Source of the DNA: Prorocentrum cordatum
Taxonomy: Eukaryota; Sar; Dinophyceae; Prorocentrales; Prorocentraceae
NCBI GenBank assembly: GCA_963575745.1
Contig: CAUYUJ010006557.1
Location: forward strand, 447,501-511,500
Length of the DNA stretch: 64,000 nucleotides
Direction: 5' to 3'
The translations under genes and the position numbers were made by a program. This document shows, piece by piece, positions 11,249 to 23,170 of the stretch. Within the stretch, counting starts at the first letter, position 1. Every line of letters starts with the position of its first letter. The notes beneath the pieces are model-generated. The model was not told the origin of the DNA, did not search any database, and was given only the letters and a program-made list of their open reading frames with translations.

Positions 11249-11490
11249 AGGACGAGGTCAGGACGAAGATAAACTCGGGTGAGGAGACATCGTGAATCTC
11301 TGAGATCCCGCGGCTCTGGAGCCCAGACATGCGACGTCCTGATTGTTTTAGGACGGCGTCCCTGGAAGTTCCGACCCTTTCCCCGGGACCGGTTTTTCGT
11401 CCCGAGTCCTCTTCTGACGGTGTCGAGGCCCGGCGAGGGCCCCCGGGGCCGAAAGTAGCCAAAAACCTCCCTTTTGTTACGACGCGATCC
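11249..11490. repeat. Dispersed block (3881 family) plus repeat C, copy 2
   Basis: 11249-11308 resembles 3881-3930 (AGGACGAG ... GAATCTCTGAGATCC). It is followed from 11328 by ACATGCGACGTCCTG and CCCGGCGAGGGCCCCCGGGG, words of repeat C. No gene is recognised. Confidence 0.5.
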
Positions 11491-11721
11491 TGTCTCGGAG
11501 GACGTCCCAGGCGCCGCGGCGCCCTCAGAGCGTCCTGTCGCCTCCAGGACGGGCTGCTCGCGAGTTGCGGCGGTGGGCGCGCGGGCGGGACGGTCCAAGG
11601 CCAGCGGCGAGCAACAGGCCCTGCAGCGCGACCAGGGAGAAGAAGCCGGACGTCAGCCAACAGGCCATCGGCCTGCGATGGGTGGCGACACCCCCAGACT
11701 CCCTCGCTCCTCGCTCATCAT

Positions 11722-12080
11722 TTTCCTCCTCCTCCTCCTCCTCCTCCTCCTCCTCCCTCCTCCCTCTTCCTCCTCCTCCCTCCTCCCTCCTCCTCCTCCT
11801 CCTCCTCCTCCTCCTCCTCCTCCTCCTCCTCCTCGTCCTCCTCGTCCTCCTCGTCCTCCTCGTCCTCCTCGTCCTCCTTGTCCTCCTCGTCCTCCCCCTC
11901 CTCCTCTCCTCCTCGTCCCCCTCCTCTTCCTCCTCCTTCCTCCTCCTCGTCCTCCTCCTCCCGTCCTCCTCCTCGTCCTCCTCGTCCTCCTTCTCGTCCT
12001 CCTCCTCCTCCTCCTCCTCGTTCTCCTCGTTCTCCTCCTCCTCCTCCTCCTCCTCCTCCTCCTCCTCCTCCTCCTCCTCC
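11722..12080 (+). repeat. (CTC)n microsatellite with CTCGTC variants
   Basis: Pyrimidine-only trinucleotide tract of about 360 bp. Poly-Ser, poly-Leu and poly-Pro frames on this strand and poly-Glu/Gly frames on the other follow from the repeat and are not genes. Confidence 0.95.
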
Positions 12081-13340
12081 TGGTGAAAAAATCAAGACGG
12101 AAAGTTTCTCGCTATCTTCGTCCTCCAGGGGCCCTCACCGTGCCCCGGGGCCGTCGCGACCTGGGCTCGGGATAAGGACCTCTGGGGGTCGACGCTGGGC
12201 AAAAATCGCGTCGTCGGGGGTCTGGCTCCGAGCCCGACCCCCACTACCCGTCGAGTCCCCTGAATCCGTGGGAGGAGGAGGAGGAGGAGGAGGAGGAGGA
12301 GCAGGAGGAGGACGAGGAGGAAGGGAGATCATGTCATCAAGAAGGATGCAACCCCGAACCCTAATCACTGAATCCGTGGGAGGCAAAGGCAGAAATCGGA
12401 CTTCGCCACGTGTGCGGCGGACTCCCAACCGTCAGTACCCCCGCCGCCCACCGAGCAACCTGGATCGTTGATAGGCGAAGGTGGGGTTCGGATTTCGCCG
12501 CCGACGCGAGCGCCAGCGCGGCGCCCGACGCGACTCGAGGGTGGCGGAAGAAGGGAGGGGGGCGAGACAGGAACGATGGCTCAGGAGCGAAGCGTCGATT
12601 TGGAATCGGCGGTGCATCGCCAGCACATCAGCGACATGCCGATGCTAGCGCAACAACACACTCGGGGGCGGGGGGGACGGGCAGGGCATCGGGCCCTCGT
12701 GCAGAGACGAGTGGGCGAGGCCACGCCAATACCTCCCCTGCAAACCGACCCTTTCCTTCCGCCCTCCGAAAAGAAAGAAAGGGCCGGGGCCAGGATGGAA
12801 ACAATGCCCCATCGTTTCCCTGGGTCGCGGACCGCTTCGGAAAACCATCCTGGCTCCGGAGAAAGCGTAGACTGGGGAAGCCACAAGATAGCGGTACCGC
12901 TACTCCCTTGACCTCTCCTGGGGTGCGTTCTGACCAGAACTTCGAGGCGAGTTCAGCGGTGGCGACGAGGGCCTCTCACCAGACGGGCAAAACGACGCAG
13001 CAGCAACGGTATAGGTACCTGATTCCTCCTCCGAAGACCGTTTGGGGACGCCACCCTGGCTCGGGTGAAGGCTTAGACAGCCTCACCCAACGGCCGAAGG
13101 TCTTCTGAGTCTTCTGAGAGGGCCTGCATCCTTGGCCTCGCCCCCTTGGGCGCGCCTTGACATTGAGACACCGGCTGATCTCCCGCCGGGCCCAAACCCG
13201 TTCATGACAAGGGATACGTCAACCCCACGCTTCGTAGGACTGTCGAACGGAACCAAAGATTTGGGGCCCAACTCGGGGATATAGGACAGGGGTGCGTCCA
13301 TCCTCGATAGGGGTGCTTCCGGTTAGCTCCCCTGGGGTGT
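12081..13340. other. Mostly unique sequence, no recognisable gene
   Basis: A short (GGA)n tract lies at 12271-12322. ATCACTGAATCCGTGGGAGG near 12363 echoes TGAATCCGTGGGAGGAGG near 12260, a small local duplication. The 232-codon frame from 12410 has no family motif and a repeat J fragment lies inside it, so it is not called. Confidence 0.5.
12885..13035. mobile_element. Repeat J fragment, copy 1
   Basis: CCTCTCCTGGGGTGCGTTCT, GACCAGAACTTCGAGGCGA and CAGCGGTGGCGACGAGG match the core of the small element at 35093-35262 word for word apart from a few changes. Ends near 12890 and 13015 (GATAGCGGTACC, GGTATAGGTACC) could be decayed inverted termini. Confidence 0.5.
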
Positions 13341-13732
13341 ATCCCTGAGCTTTCATTCTTTAAAATAATGTTTCTGATGATCGGCTAGATGGATTTTTGG
13401 TGGAAAGGTCGTGGGGTGGGGGAAAAACGTCGCTTGCGACCATAGTCTGTCCACGACGACTATCCCCCCTGGGGTCCATATTGGCCCGTTTTTCGAGGCG
13501 GGTCCAGCCGGCGACCAGAAGCCGTTTCGTTCGCACCAAGCGCAGCCCCAGAGACATCTCTCACAGGTCCGCCGGCGCTGCGACCACATCGCCCCGCAGC
13601 TGGAAACAGGAAGCAAAACCCCAAGCGAGGAGGAACGTGGCGACGAGAGGCCTCCAAAGGGGAGCAGACAACTGCGTAAACACATTTTCTCGGAGGTCCG
13701 CGCAAAGCCCCCCTGTCCAAGCGCGCGAGGAG
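13341..13732. other. Unique sequence, nothing recognised
   Basis: Mixed-composition sequence between repeat tracts. Overlapping open frames exist on both strands without any family motif. Confidence 0.45.
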
Positions 13733-14115
13733 GAGGTGGAGGAGGAGGAGGAGAAGGAGGAGGAGGAGGAGGAGGAGGAGAAGGAAAGGGAGGATGAGGA
13801 GGGGGGAGAAGGAGGAGGAGGAGGAGGAGGAGGAGGAGGAGGAGGAGGACGCGGAGGACGAGGAGGAACAGGAGGAGGAGGAGGAACAGGAGGAGGAGGA
13901 GGAGGGAGAGGAGAAGAGGGAGGGGGGGGAGGATGACGAGGAAGACGAGGAGGAGGAAGAGGAAAAGGAGGAAGGGGGGGACGACGAGAAAGAGACGGGG
14001 AAGGAGGAAGAGGAGGAGGAAGAGGAGGGGGAGGACGAGGAGGATGAGGAGGAGGAAGAAGAGAAGGAGGAAGAGGAGGAGGACGACGACAAGGAGGAGG
14101 AAGAGAAGGCCCGCC
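13733..14115 (+). repeat. (GGA)n purine tract
   Basis: About 380 bp of GGA/GAG repeats with GAC and GAA variants, almost purely purine. It is in the opposite orientation to the CTC tract at 11722-12080. Confidence 0.95.
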
Positions 14116-14544
14116 AAAGGAGCCCGGCGCCGACCGCAGGCCCCCCCCCCCACCCCCAGGAACCGCGACGATTTCGAAATGTGTAATTTCCAACGCGTTG
14201 GTTCCTTCAAACTGGACCGCGGGGAGGCATCGTGGAACGCCCGCGCGTCATCGTACGGCCGCGCGCCGCCTGACCCTGCCACTGAATCGTGCCAGGCGCG
14301 CCGCGGAAACGCGACCCACGCGGCCCCCGAGCCAGGCCGCCACGTGACCGCCATGGAGCAAACCCCGACGTCTGGAGCCGTGCGTCGTACTGGCGGCTAT
14401 GGTGCCGCCGTCGCCGCCCCGTCGCCGCCTCGTCGCCGCTCCAACCCTGGGGATGCGCGTCGGTCTGGCGGCTATGTTGCCGCCGTCGCCATCCCGTCGC
14501 CGCCTCGCAAAGATTGCGCCACATACACTGCAACAAATAGATTC
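14116..14544 (+). repeat. 75-bp tandem duplication in otherwise unique DNA
   Basis: TGGCGGCTATG begins near 14391 and again near 14466, each followed by TGCCGCCGTCGCC and CCGTCGCCGCCTCG, giving two units of about 75 bp. No recognised gene. Confidence 0.6.
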
Positions 14545-15495
14545 CCCCTTCTAAAAGAGATATAGACTCTACCCCCCCCCCGGCGTTATCACTCCCCCCG
14601 CGTCCTGTGTAAATCACATGTGATTATGACCACATGTCCCTCCTAAATATGAAAACTCAATGTCCCAGGCCAAACGGGTTCCCCCCCTGAGGTTCCCTTG
14701 CCAAGAAAATACTATGCGGTAACATCTTTTGTTCTAACATAGCACTTTTTCACGAATCCCTTGTAAATAATACCAAAAGGCGCACATGCGCGCGGCCGCC
14801 GCGCGCGCATGTCGAAATCCTTCTACAGACAATTTCAACGACTTCAAGATCGGATTTCAATACTTCAGTGTAAGAAATACGACTTTCCCACCCAAAGACT
14901 TTGGGAATTCTGCCCGCGCGCTCTTGCAGAATCTTTCAAAAACCAATGGTTGTTCAACATTCCTGTCAAATTGGCCTTCACGGGCCACTTTCGCTCGCAC
15001 GTCGAATTAACTCAACAACCTCCGCGCGCTTGCCAGACGCGCCATCCCTTGTAAATAATGCCATAAGGCGCACATGCGCGCGGCCTCCGCGCGCGCATGC
15101 CGAAATCCCCCCAAACACAGTGTGATTTCAACAAGGACCGACACGCCCTCCCGAGGGCGAATTCGACGTTTCCCTCTCCCCCTCCTAGCTTGCTCGCCCA
15201 GCTACCCTGAGCCACCCAGCCCCCGCCGCTGCTGCCACCGCCTTCCCATTCGCCCTCTTCTCCCCGCCGATCTACTTTCACATGTAACGCTGTCCGTGCG
15301 CTGGTTGGTAGGTTGATCCGAGTTGGCTGGCTGGCTGGTTGGTTGGACGTGCAGGGCATACGCGCGCGGCCGCCGCGCGCGGGTGTCGAAATCCTTCCGA
15401 ACAAGTTGTGTGTTCAACACTTTCAAAATCAAGTGCCAGAGGCGCAAACCCTGCCAAACAATACCATGCGGGGCACATGCGCGCGGCCGCGCGCA

Positions 15496-15548
<53 letters not shown>

Positions 15549-15556
15549 ATCTTCCC

Positions 15557-15587
<31 letters not shown>

Positions 15588-18500
15588 GTCGTCCCCCTCG
15601 TCGTCGTCGTCGTCGTAGCCGTCGTTGTAGTCGTCGTCGCCGTCGTCGTTGTCGTCGATGGGTAATCGCAGTCACGGCTTGAAAAAGTCTTGCGACCAAG
15701 TTGCGGGTGGGTGGGTGGGATGTTTGCACGAGCAGTGGAGTGGCCATCAGTTCTCCTTTCAAAAAGAGAATAAACTCTACCCTCCCCGGGCGTTCTCGCC
15801 CCCCCCCCGCGTCCTATGTAAAGCACATATGATTCTGACCACATGTCCATCCTAAATATGAGATCGCAATGTCCCAGTCCAACCGGGTCCCCCCCCCCTG
15901 AGGTTCCCTGGTAAAAAACGATACGCGGGGACATCTTCTGTTCTAGCATAACACGTTTTCGACGAATCCCTCGTAAAACATAGGACGAAGTGCGCACGCG
16001 CGCGTTGTCGCGCGCGCGTGCCGCAATCCTGCAAAAACCTTCGGTGTCGAAAGGATTTCGCAATCGAGTTCCCCAAAAAACATGCAACAACACATTGTTT
16101 CGTAACACTGATTTGCATAAAACAAGCTTACGCGCGAGCTCTTGCGAAATCTTCAAAAATCCATTGGTTTTTCGCGATTTTCACAACATGCTGACAAACG
16201 GGCTTCGCGCGCGCGCATGTCGAAATCTGTCGAACGCCCTTGCGCGTGTGCCGTCGCAGGAATCCTTTGTAACGAATGGGACGAAGTGCAGATGCGCGCG
16301 TCGTCGCGCGCGTATGCCGAAATCCTTCAAAACCCATCGGTTTCGGAAGGATTTCAAACTCGTGTGTCCAAAAAAAACATAGAAAAAACACAAGGTTTCG
16401 CAATACGGATTTTCAACAAAAGCGTGCGCGCGCGCTCTTGCGTCGTCGTCGTCGTGGTCGTCGTCGTCGCCGTCCTCCCTCCTCCCGCGTCGTCGTCGTC
16501 GTCGCCGACGTCGTCCTCTGTCTTTCCTCGTGTTCGTCGTCGTCGTCGTCCTCTTTGGCGTCGTGGTCGTTTCCGTCGTCGTTGTTGCCGTGGTCGTCGT
16601 TTCCTCTTCCTTCGACGTCGTCGTCCGTCGTCGGCGTCTCGTCGTCGACCCTCCTATTTCGTGGCCGTCGTCGTCGTCGTCGTCGTCTTCCCTCCTCCCT
16701 CGTCGTTGTCGTCGCCGGCGTCGCCGTCCTCCCTCCTTCTTCGTCGTTCGCGTCGTCGCCGTCCTCCCTCCTCCCCCGTCGTTGTCGTCGTTGTCGCCGT
16801 CGTCGTCCTCCCTCCTCCCTCGTCGTCGTCGTTGTCGTCTTCGTTGGCGGCGTCATTGTCGTCGTCGTCGTCGTCGTTGTCCTCGTCGTCGTCGGCGTCG
16901 GCGTCGTCGTTGTCGCCGTGGTCGTCGTCGTCGTCGGCGTTGTCATCGTCGTCGTCGTCGGCGTCGTCGTCGTCGGTGTCGTCGTCGTCGTCGCTGTCGT
17001 CGGTGTCGTCGTAGTCGGTGTCGGCGGCGCCGTCGTCGTCGTCGTCGTTGTCGTCGGTGTCGTGGCCAAGTGCCATGTGGTACCAACCGTTACGGTCTTG
17101 TTGTAAAAGGTCTTGCGATCAAGTTGAGGGTGGGAAGGTGGGATTTTTGCATGAGCAGTGGAGAGGACAGCTTCAAGACGGTCAAAGTGAACTGCACAGC
17201 ATCGATCACACCACATGTATTGCAGATTGCACAATATATAAAAATGTACGCAATATCATGGATCGCTCCTCATAAATCCCCCCCGGAGTTAATGGTACCC
17301 CCTGAGGTATTGCGATTTCGTATTTCTTGCGCACGCTCGTCCATCCTACCTGTGAATTCATACTATCCCAGCCAGGCCGGTATCACTCCCCCCCGCCATC
17401 CTTCGCAAAATCTTATATGCGCGCACATTCGTTTATCACAATCATAAGTGTCCAAGAATGCCTTGCAAAGAAAAGAACGAAGTACACACGCGCGCGTCGT
17501 GGCGCGCGCATGCCGGTATCCTTTACACAAAACCTACGAATTCGGAGAGATATTAAAATCGAGTTCCCAAGAAAAACATACAAACAAACAGGGTTTCGCA
17601 ACACTGATTGGCTAAACAACTTACGCGCGCGTTCCTGCGAAATCATAAGAAAAGCATAGGTTTTCCAAGATTTTCAGAAACTGCTACCGGGCGGGCTTCG
17701 CGCGAGCGCATGTCGAAATCTGTCGAACGCCCTTGCGAGCGTGCCGTCGCGAGAATCCACTGCAAAAAACGAAACGAAGTGCCGACGCGCGCGTCGTCGC
17801 GCGCGTACGCCGAAATCATTCAAAACCCATCGTTTTCGGAAAGATTTCAAAATCGCGCTTCCAAAAACCTACAAAAACACAAGGTTTCGCAATACGGATG
17901 TTCAACAAAAGCGTGCGCGCGCGCTCTTGCGTCGTCGTCGTCGCCGTCCTCCCTCCTCCCTCGCCGTCGTCGTCGTCGCCGACGTCGTCGTCCTCTGTCT
18001 TTCCTCGTCGTCGTCGTCTTGGCGTCGTCGTCGTTTCCGTCGTCGTTGTCGCCGTGGTCGTCTTTCCTCCCTTGTCGTCCGTCGTCGGCGTTTCGTCGTT
18101 GTCCCTGCTATTTCGTCGTCGTCGTCGTCCCTCCTTCGTCGTCGTTGTCGTCGGCGTCGCCGTCCTCCCTCCTTCTTCTTCGTTCGCGTCGTCGCCATCC
18201 TCCCTCGTCCCTCGTCGTTGTCGTCGTTGCCGCAGTCGTCGTCCTCCCTCCTCCCTCGTCGTCGTCGTCGTCATCGTTGGCGTCGTCTTCGTCGTCGTCG
18301 TCGTCGGCGTCGTCGTCAGCGTCGTCGTCGGCGTCGTCATCGTCGTCGTCGTCGTCGTCGTCGGCGTCGTCGTCGTCGTCGTCGTCGGTGTCTTCGTCGA
18401 AGTCGTTGGAGACGTCGTCGGTGTCGTCGTAGTCGTTGTCGGCGGCGGCGGCGTCGTCGTCGTCGTCGGCGTCTCCACTTGGTACCCACCGTCACGGACT

Positions 18501-21500
18501 TAAGAGATTTGGCAAACCAAGTTGTGGGTGGGTGGGTGGGTGGAATGTTTGCGCGAGCAGCGGAGTGGACAACTCACCGCGAACAGAAATCAATTGCACC
18601 ACGTAGGATGCACCACATCTATTCTCCCTTTCTAAAAAAGGAATAGACTCTACCCCCCCGCTGCGTTATCGCACCCCCTTTTTTCGGGTATGTAAATCAC
18701 ATATAATTCTGACCACATGTCCATCCTAAATATGAAACCGCCATGTCCCAGGCCAACCGGGTTCCCCCCCCTGAGGTTCCCTTGTAAAAAATACTATGCG
18801 GTGACATTGTTTGTTCTAGCATATAACACTTTTTTTGCTAATCCCTGGCAACAAACGAACGAAGTGCACACGCGCGCGTCGTCGCGCGCGCATGCCGGAA
18901 TCCTTCAACAACCTTCGGTGCCGGAAAGATTTCGCAATCGAGTTTCCAAAACAAACATACAAAAACACAGGGTTTCGCAACACTGACGTGCTGAAAAAGC
19001 TTACGCGCGAGCTCTTGCGAAATCTTAAGACGACCATTGGTTTTTCAAGATTTTCACAACATGCTACCAAACGGGCGTCGCGCGCGCGCATGTCGAAATC
19101 TGTCGAACGCCTTTGCGCGTGTGCCGTCGCGAGAATCCTCTGCAAAAAATGAAACGAAGTGCAGGCGCGCGAGTCGTCGCGCGCGTACGCCGAAATCCTT
19201 CAAAACCCATCGGTTTCGGAAGGATTTCAAAATCGCGCTTCCAAACAACCTACAAAAACACAAGGTTTCGCAACACGGATTTTCAACAAAAGCGTGCGCG
19301 CGCGCTCTTGCGTCGTCGTTGTCGTCGTCGTCGTCCCTCCCATCTCGCCGTCGTCGTCGTCGCCGGCGTCGTCGTCCTCTGTCTTTCCTCGTCGTCGTCG
19401 TCGTCTTGGCGTCGTCGTCGTTTCCGTCGTCGTTGTCGCCGTGGTCGTCTTTCCTCCCTCGTCGTCCGTCGTCGGCGTTTCGCCGTTGTCCCTGCTATTT
19501 CGTCGTCGTCGTCGTCCCTCCTTCGTCGTCGTTGTCGTCGGCGTCGCCGTCATCCCTCCTTCTTCTTCGTTCGCGTCGTCGCCATCCTCCCTCGTCCCTC
19601 GTCGTTGTCGTCGTTGCCGCCGTCGTCGTCCTCCCTCCTCCCTCGTCGTCGTCGTCGTCATCTTTGGCGTCGTCTTCGTCGTCGTCGTCGGCGTCGTCGT
19701 CGTCGTCGTCGGCGTCGTCGTCATCGTCGTCGTCGGCGTCAGCGTCGTCGTCCTCGTCGTCGGTGTCGTCGTCGAAGTCGTTGGAGACGTCGTCGGTGTC
19801 GTCGTAGTCGTTGTCGGCGGCGGCGTCGTCGTCGTCGTCGTCAGCGTCTCCACTTGGTACCCACAGTCACGGTCTTAAGGGATTTTGCAAAACAAGTTGT
19901 GGGTGGGTGGGTGGGTGGAATGTTTGCGCGAGCAGCGGAGTGGACAACTCACCGCGAACAGAAATCAATTGCACCACGTAGGATGCACCACATCTATTCT
20001 CCTTTCTAAAAAAACAGAATAGACTCTGCCCCCCCCCGGCGTTATCGCCCCTCCTTTTCGGGTATGTAAATCACATATGATTCTGACCACATGTCCATCC
20101 TAAATATGAAACTGCCATGTCCCAGGCCAACCGGGTTCCCCCCCCTGAGGTTCCCTTGTTAAGAAATTCTATGCGGTGACATTGTTTGTTCTAGCATAAC
20201 ACTATTTTCACTAATCCCTGGCAAAAAAAAACAAACGAAGCGCACACGCGCGCGTCGTCGCGCGCGCATGCCGGAATCCTTCAACAACCTTCCGTGCCGG
20301 AAAGATTTCGTAATCGAGTTTCCAAAAAAACATGCAAAAACACAGGGTTTCGCAACACTGACGTGCTAAAAAAGCTTACGCGCGAGCTCTTGCGAAATCT
20401 TAGACCAACCATTGGTTTTTCAAGATTTTCACAACATGCTACCAAACGGGCGTCGCGCGCGCGCATGTCGAAATCTGTCGAACGCCCTTGCGCGTGTGCC
20501 GTCGCGAGAATCCTCGGCAAAAAATGAGACGAAGTGCAGACGCGCGCGTCGTCGCGCGCGTACGCCGAAATCCTTCAAAACCCATCGGTTTCGGAAGGGT
20601 TTCAAAATCGCGCTTGCAAAACATCTACAAAAACACAAGGTTTCGCAACACGGATTTTCAACAAAAGCGTGCGCGCGCGCTCTTGCGTCGTCGTTGTCGT
20701 CGTCGTCGTCGCCGTCCTCCGTCCACCCGCGTCGTCGTCGTCGCCTACGTCGTCCTGTGTCTTTCCTCGTGTTCGTCGTCGTCGTCCTCTTTGGCGTCGT
20801 GGTCGTTTCCGTCGTCGTTGTCGCCGTGGTCCTCCTTCCTCCTCCTCCTCGTCGTCGTCGTCGTCCGTCGTGGGCGTCTCGTCATCGTCCTTCCTATTTC
20901 GTCGCCGTCGTCGTCGTCCTTGTCGTCGTCGTCTCGTCGTCGTCTTCCCTCCTCCCTCGTCGTTGCCGTCGTCGGCGTCGCCGTCCTTCCTCCTTCTTCG
21001 TCGTTCGCGTCGTCGCCGTCCTCCCTCCTCCCTCGTTGTCGTCGTTGTCGTCGTTGTCGTCGTTCTCGCCGTCGTCGTCCTCCCTCCTCCATCGTCGTCG
21101 TTTTCGTTGGCGACGTCGTCGTCGTCTTCGTCGTCGTCGTCGGCGTCGTCGTCTCCGTCGTCGTCGACGTCGGCGTCGTCGTCGTCGCCGCCGTCGTCGT
21201 CGTGGTCGGCCGTCTTGCTTCTGCGGCCTTCTTGGGGCGCTCTTGAGACGCCCCCGAAGGTTCCAAGACGACCCCAGAGCGATGTTTGTGTTCGGTCCCG
21301 CATGGGTTTTGCAAACCAAGTTGCGGGTGGGTGGGTGGGATGATTGCGCGAGCAGTGGAGTTGACAACTTCAAGTTCGGCAAGTGAATTCGCCTTTCTAT
21401 AAAAGAATAGACTCTACCCCCCCCCCACGGACGTATCGGTTCCCCCTGGGATAATGCGATTTCACACACACACACATATATATATATATGTATTGCACAC

Positions 21501-22309
21501 TCGTCCATCCTAGATATGAAATCATACCATCCCAGCTAGGCCGGTTTCCCCCCCTGAGGTCCCCTGGTAAAAAACACTATGCGGTGACATTTGTTGTCCT
21601 AACATAATTGTTCGCGAGTCCCTTGCAAAAAAGCGAGACGAAGTGCACACGCGCGCGTCGTCGCGCGCGCATGCCGATCTCCTTCAAAAACCTTCGGTGC
21701 GGGAAAGATTTCGCAATCGAGTTTCCAAAACAACATACAAAAACACAGGGTTTCGCAACACAGAGTTGCTAAATAAGCTTCCGCGAAAGCTCTTGCGAAA
21801 TCTTAAGAAAACCCTAGGTTTTTTTTTTCAAGATACTCACAACATGCTACCAAACGGGCTTCGCGCGCGCTCATGTCGAAATCTGTCGAACGCCCTTGCG
21901 CGTGTGCCGTCGCGAGAATCCCCTGCAAAAAAACTATGACGAAGTGCAGGCGCGCGCGTCGTCGGGCACGTACACCGAAAACCTTCAAAACCCATCGGTT
22001 CGGAAAGATTTCAAAATCATGTGTCCAACAATCCTACAAAAACGCAAGGTTTCGCAACACGGATTTTCAACAAAAGCGTGCGCGCGCGCTCTTGCGTCGT
22101 CGTCGTCGTCGCTGTCCTCCCTCCTCCCGCGTCGTTGTCGTCGTCGTCGCCTACGTCGTCGTCTGCCTTTCCTCGTGTTCGTCGTCGTCGTCCTCTTTGG
22201 CGTCGTGGTCGTTTTTGTCGTCGTTGTCGCCGTGGTCGTCCTTCATCCTCCTCCCTCGTCGTCGTCGTCATCCGTCGTCGGCCTCTCGTCGTCGTCCCTC
22301 CTATTTCGT

Positions 22310-22343
<34 letters not shown>

Positions 22344-22566
22344 GTCGTCGTCTTCCCTCCTCCCTCGTCGTTGCCGTCGTCGGCGTCTCCGTCCTTCCTC
22401 CTTCTTCGTCGTTCGCGTCGTCGCCGTCCTCCCTCCTCTTGTTGTCGTCGTTGTCGCCGTCGTCGTCCTCCCTCCTTCCTCGTTGTCTTCGTTGGCGACG
22501 TCGTCGTCGTCTTCGTCGTCGTCGTCGGCGTCGGCGTCGTTGTCGTCTTCGTCGTCGTCGACGTCG

Positions 22567-22605
<39 letters not shown>

Positions 22606-22990
22606 GCGTCGTTGACGTCGTCGTCGTCGTCGTGTCGTCGTTATCGTCGTCGTCGGCGTCGTCATCGTCGTCGTCGTTGTCATCGTCGTCGTCGTCGGCG
22701 TCGGTGTCGTCGTCGTCGTCGGTGTCGTCGTCGTCGTCGTCGTGTCGGCGTCGTCGAAGTCGTTGGAGACGTCGTCGGTGTCGTCGTAGTCGTTGTCGGC
22801 GGCGTCGTCATCGTCGTTGTCGCTGTCGTCGTCGGCGTCGCTGTTTTTGCCAAGTGCCATGTGGTACCCACCGTCACGGTCTTAAGAGATTTTGCAAACC
22901 AAGTTGCGGGTGGGTGGGTGGGATGTTTGCGCGAGCAGTGGAGTGGACAACTCACTGCGAACAGAAATGAATTGCACCACATTGATTGCA
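14545..22990 (+). repeat. Higher-order satellite, six units of ~1.2-1.5 kb
   Basis: Each unit has the same order: an ATAGACTCTACCCCC leader; a segment with CACATGTCCATCCTAAATAT; several GC-palindrome plus hairpin modules; a long (GTC)n tract; and a tail with GTGGGTGGGTGGG and GAGCAGTGGAGTGGA. Leaders lie near 14562, 15771, 17271 (decayed), 18642, 20019 and 21407, giving spacings of about 1209, 1500, 1371, 1377 and 1388 bp. GTC tracts lie at 15493-15660, 16440-17075, 17927-18470, 19310-19850, 20686-21210 and 22094-22850. Units 4 and 5 (18642-21406) look most alike; the first two are most divergent. Poly-Val, -Ser and -Arg frames are repeat artefacts. A short decamer-like piece (21215-21290) interrupts unit 5. 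Confidence 0.9.
19160..19232 (+). repeat. GC-palindrome plus AAATCCTTC hairpin module (example)
   Basis: A near-palindrome (GCGCGAGTCGTCGCGCG) is followed by AAATCCTTC, AAACC, CATC, GGTTT and GAAGGATTT. This gives a 9-bp outer and 5-bp inner stem. Equivalent modules are at 16295-16355, 17785-17855 (decayed), 20540-20605 and 21950-22010 (decayed). Related modules with AATCYTT arms flank them in every unit. Confidence 0.7.
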
Positions 22991-23170
22991 CCACAAATAC
23001 TGCGCCACATCGATTGCACCGTTAGGGATGCACCACATATGTTGTACTACATAGTCTGATCACCACATCTAGTGCACCACAAATACTGCGCCTCATCGAT
23101 TGCACCGTTAGGGATACACCACATAGACTGAACTACGTACAACGTGAACTGCACTACATAGTCTGATCAC
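22985..23170 (+). repeat. 86-bp tandem duplication at array edge
   Basis: TGCACCACAAATACTGCGCC starts at 22987 and again at 23073, both followed by CATCGATTGCACCGTTAGGG. Shorter CACCACAT words continue to about 23170. Confidence 0.75.

Noticed and set aside
14783-15100. CRISPR-like palindromic repeats
   Set aside because: The GC palindromes have irregular spacing and similar, not unique, intervening sequence; they belong to the higher-order satellite.
16142-23025. Val/Ser/Arg-rich frames up to 365 codons
   Set aside because: GTC tract translations in three frames and both strands.
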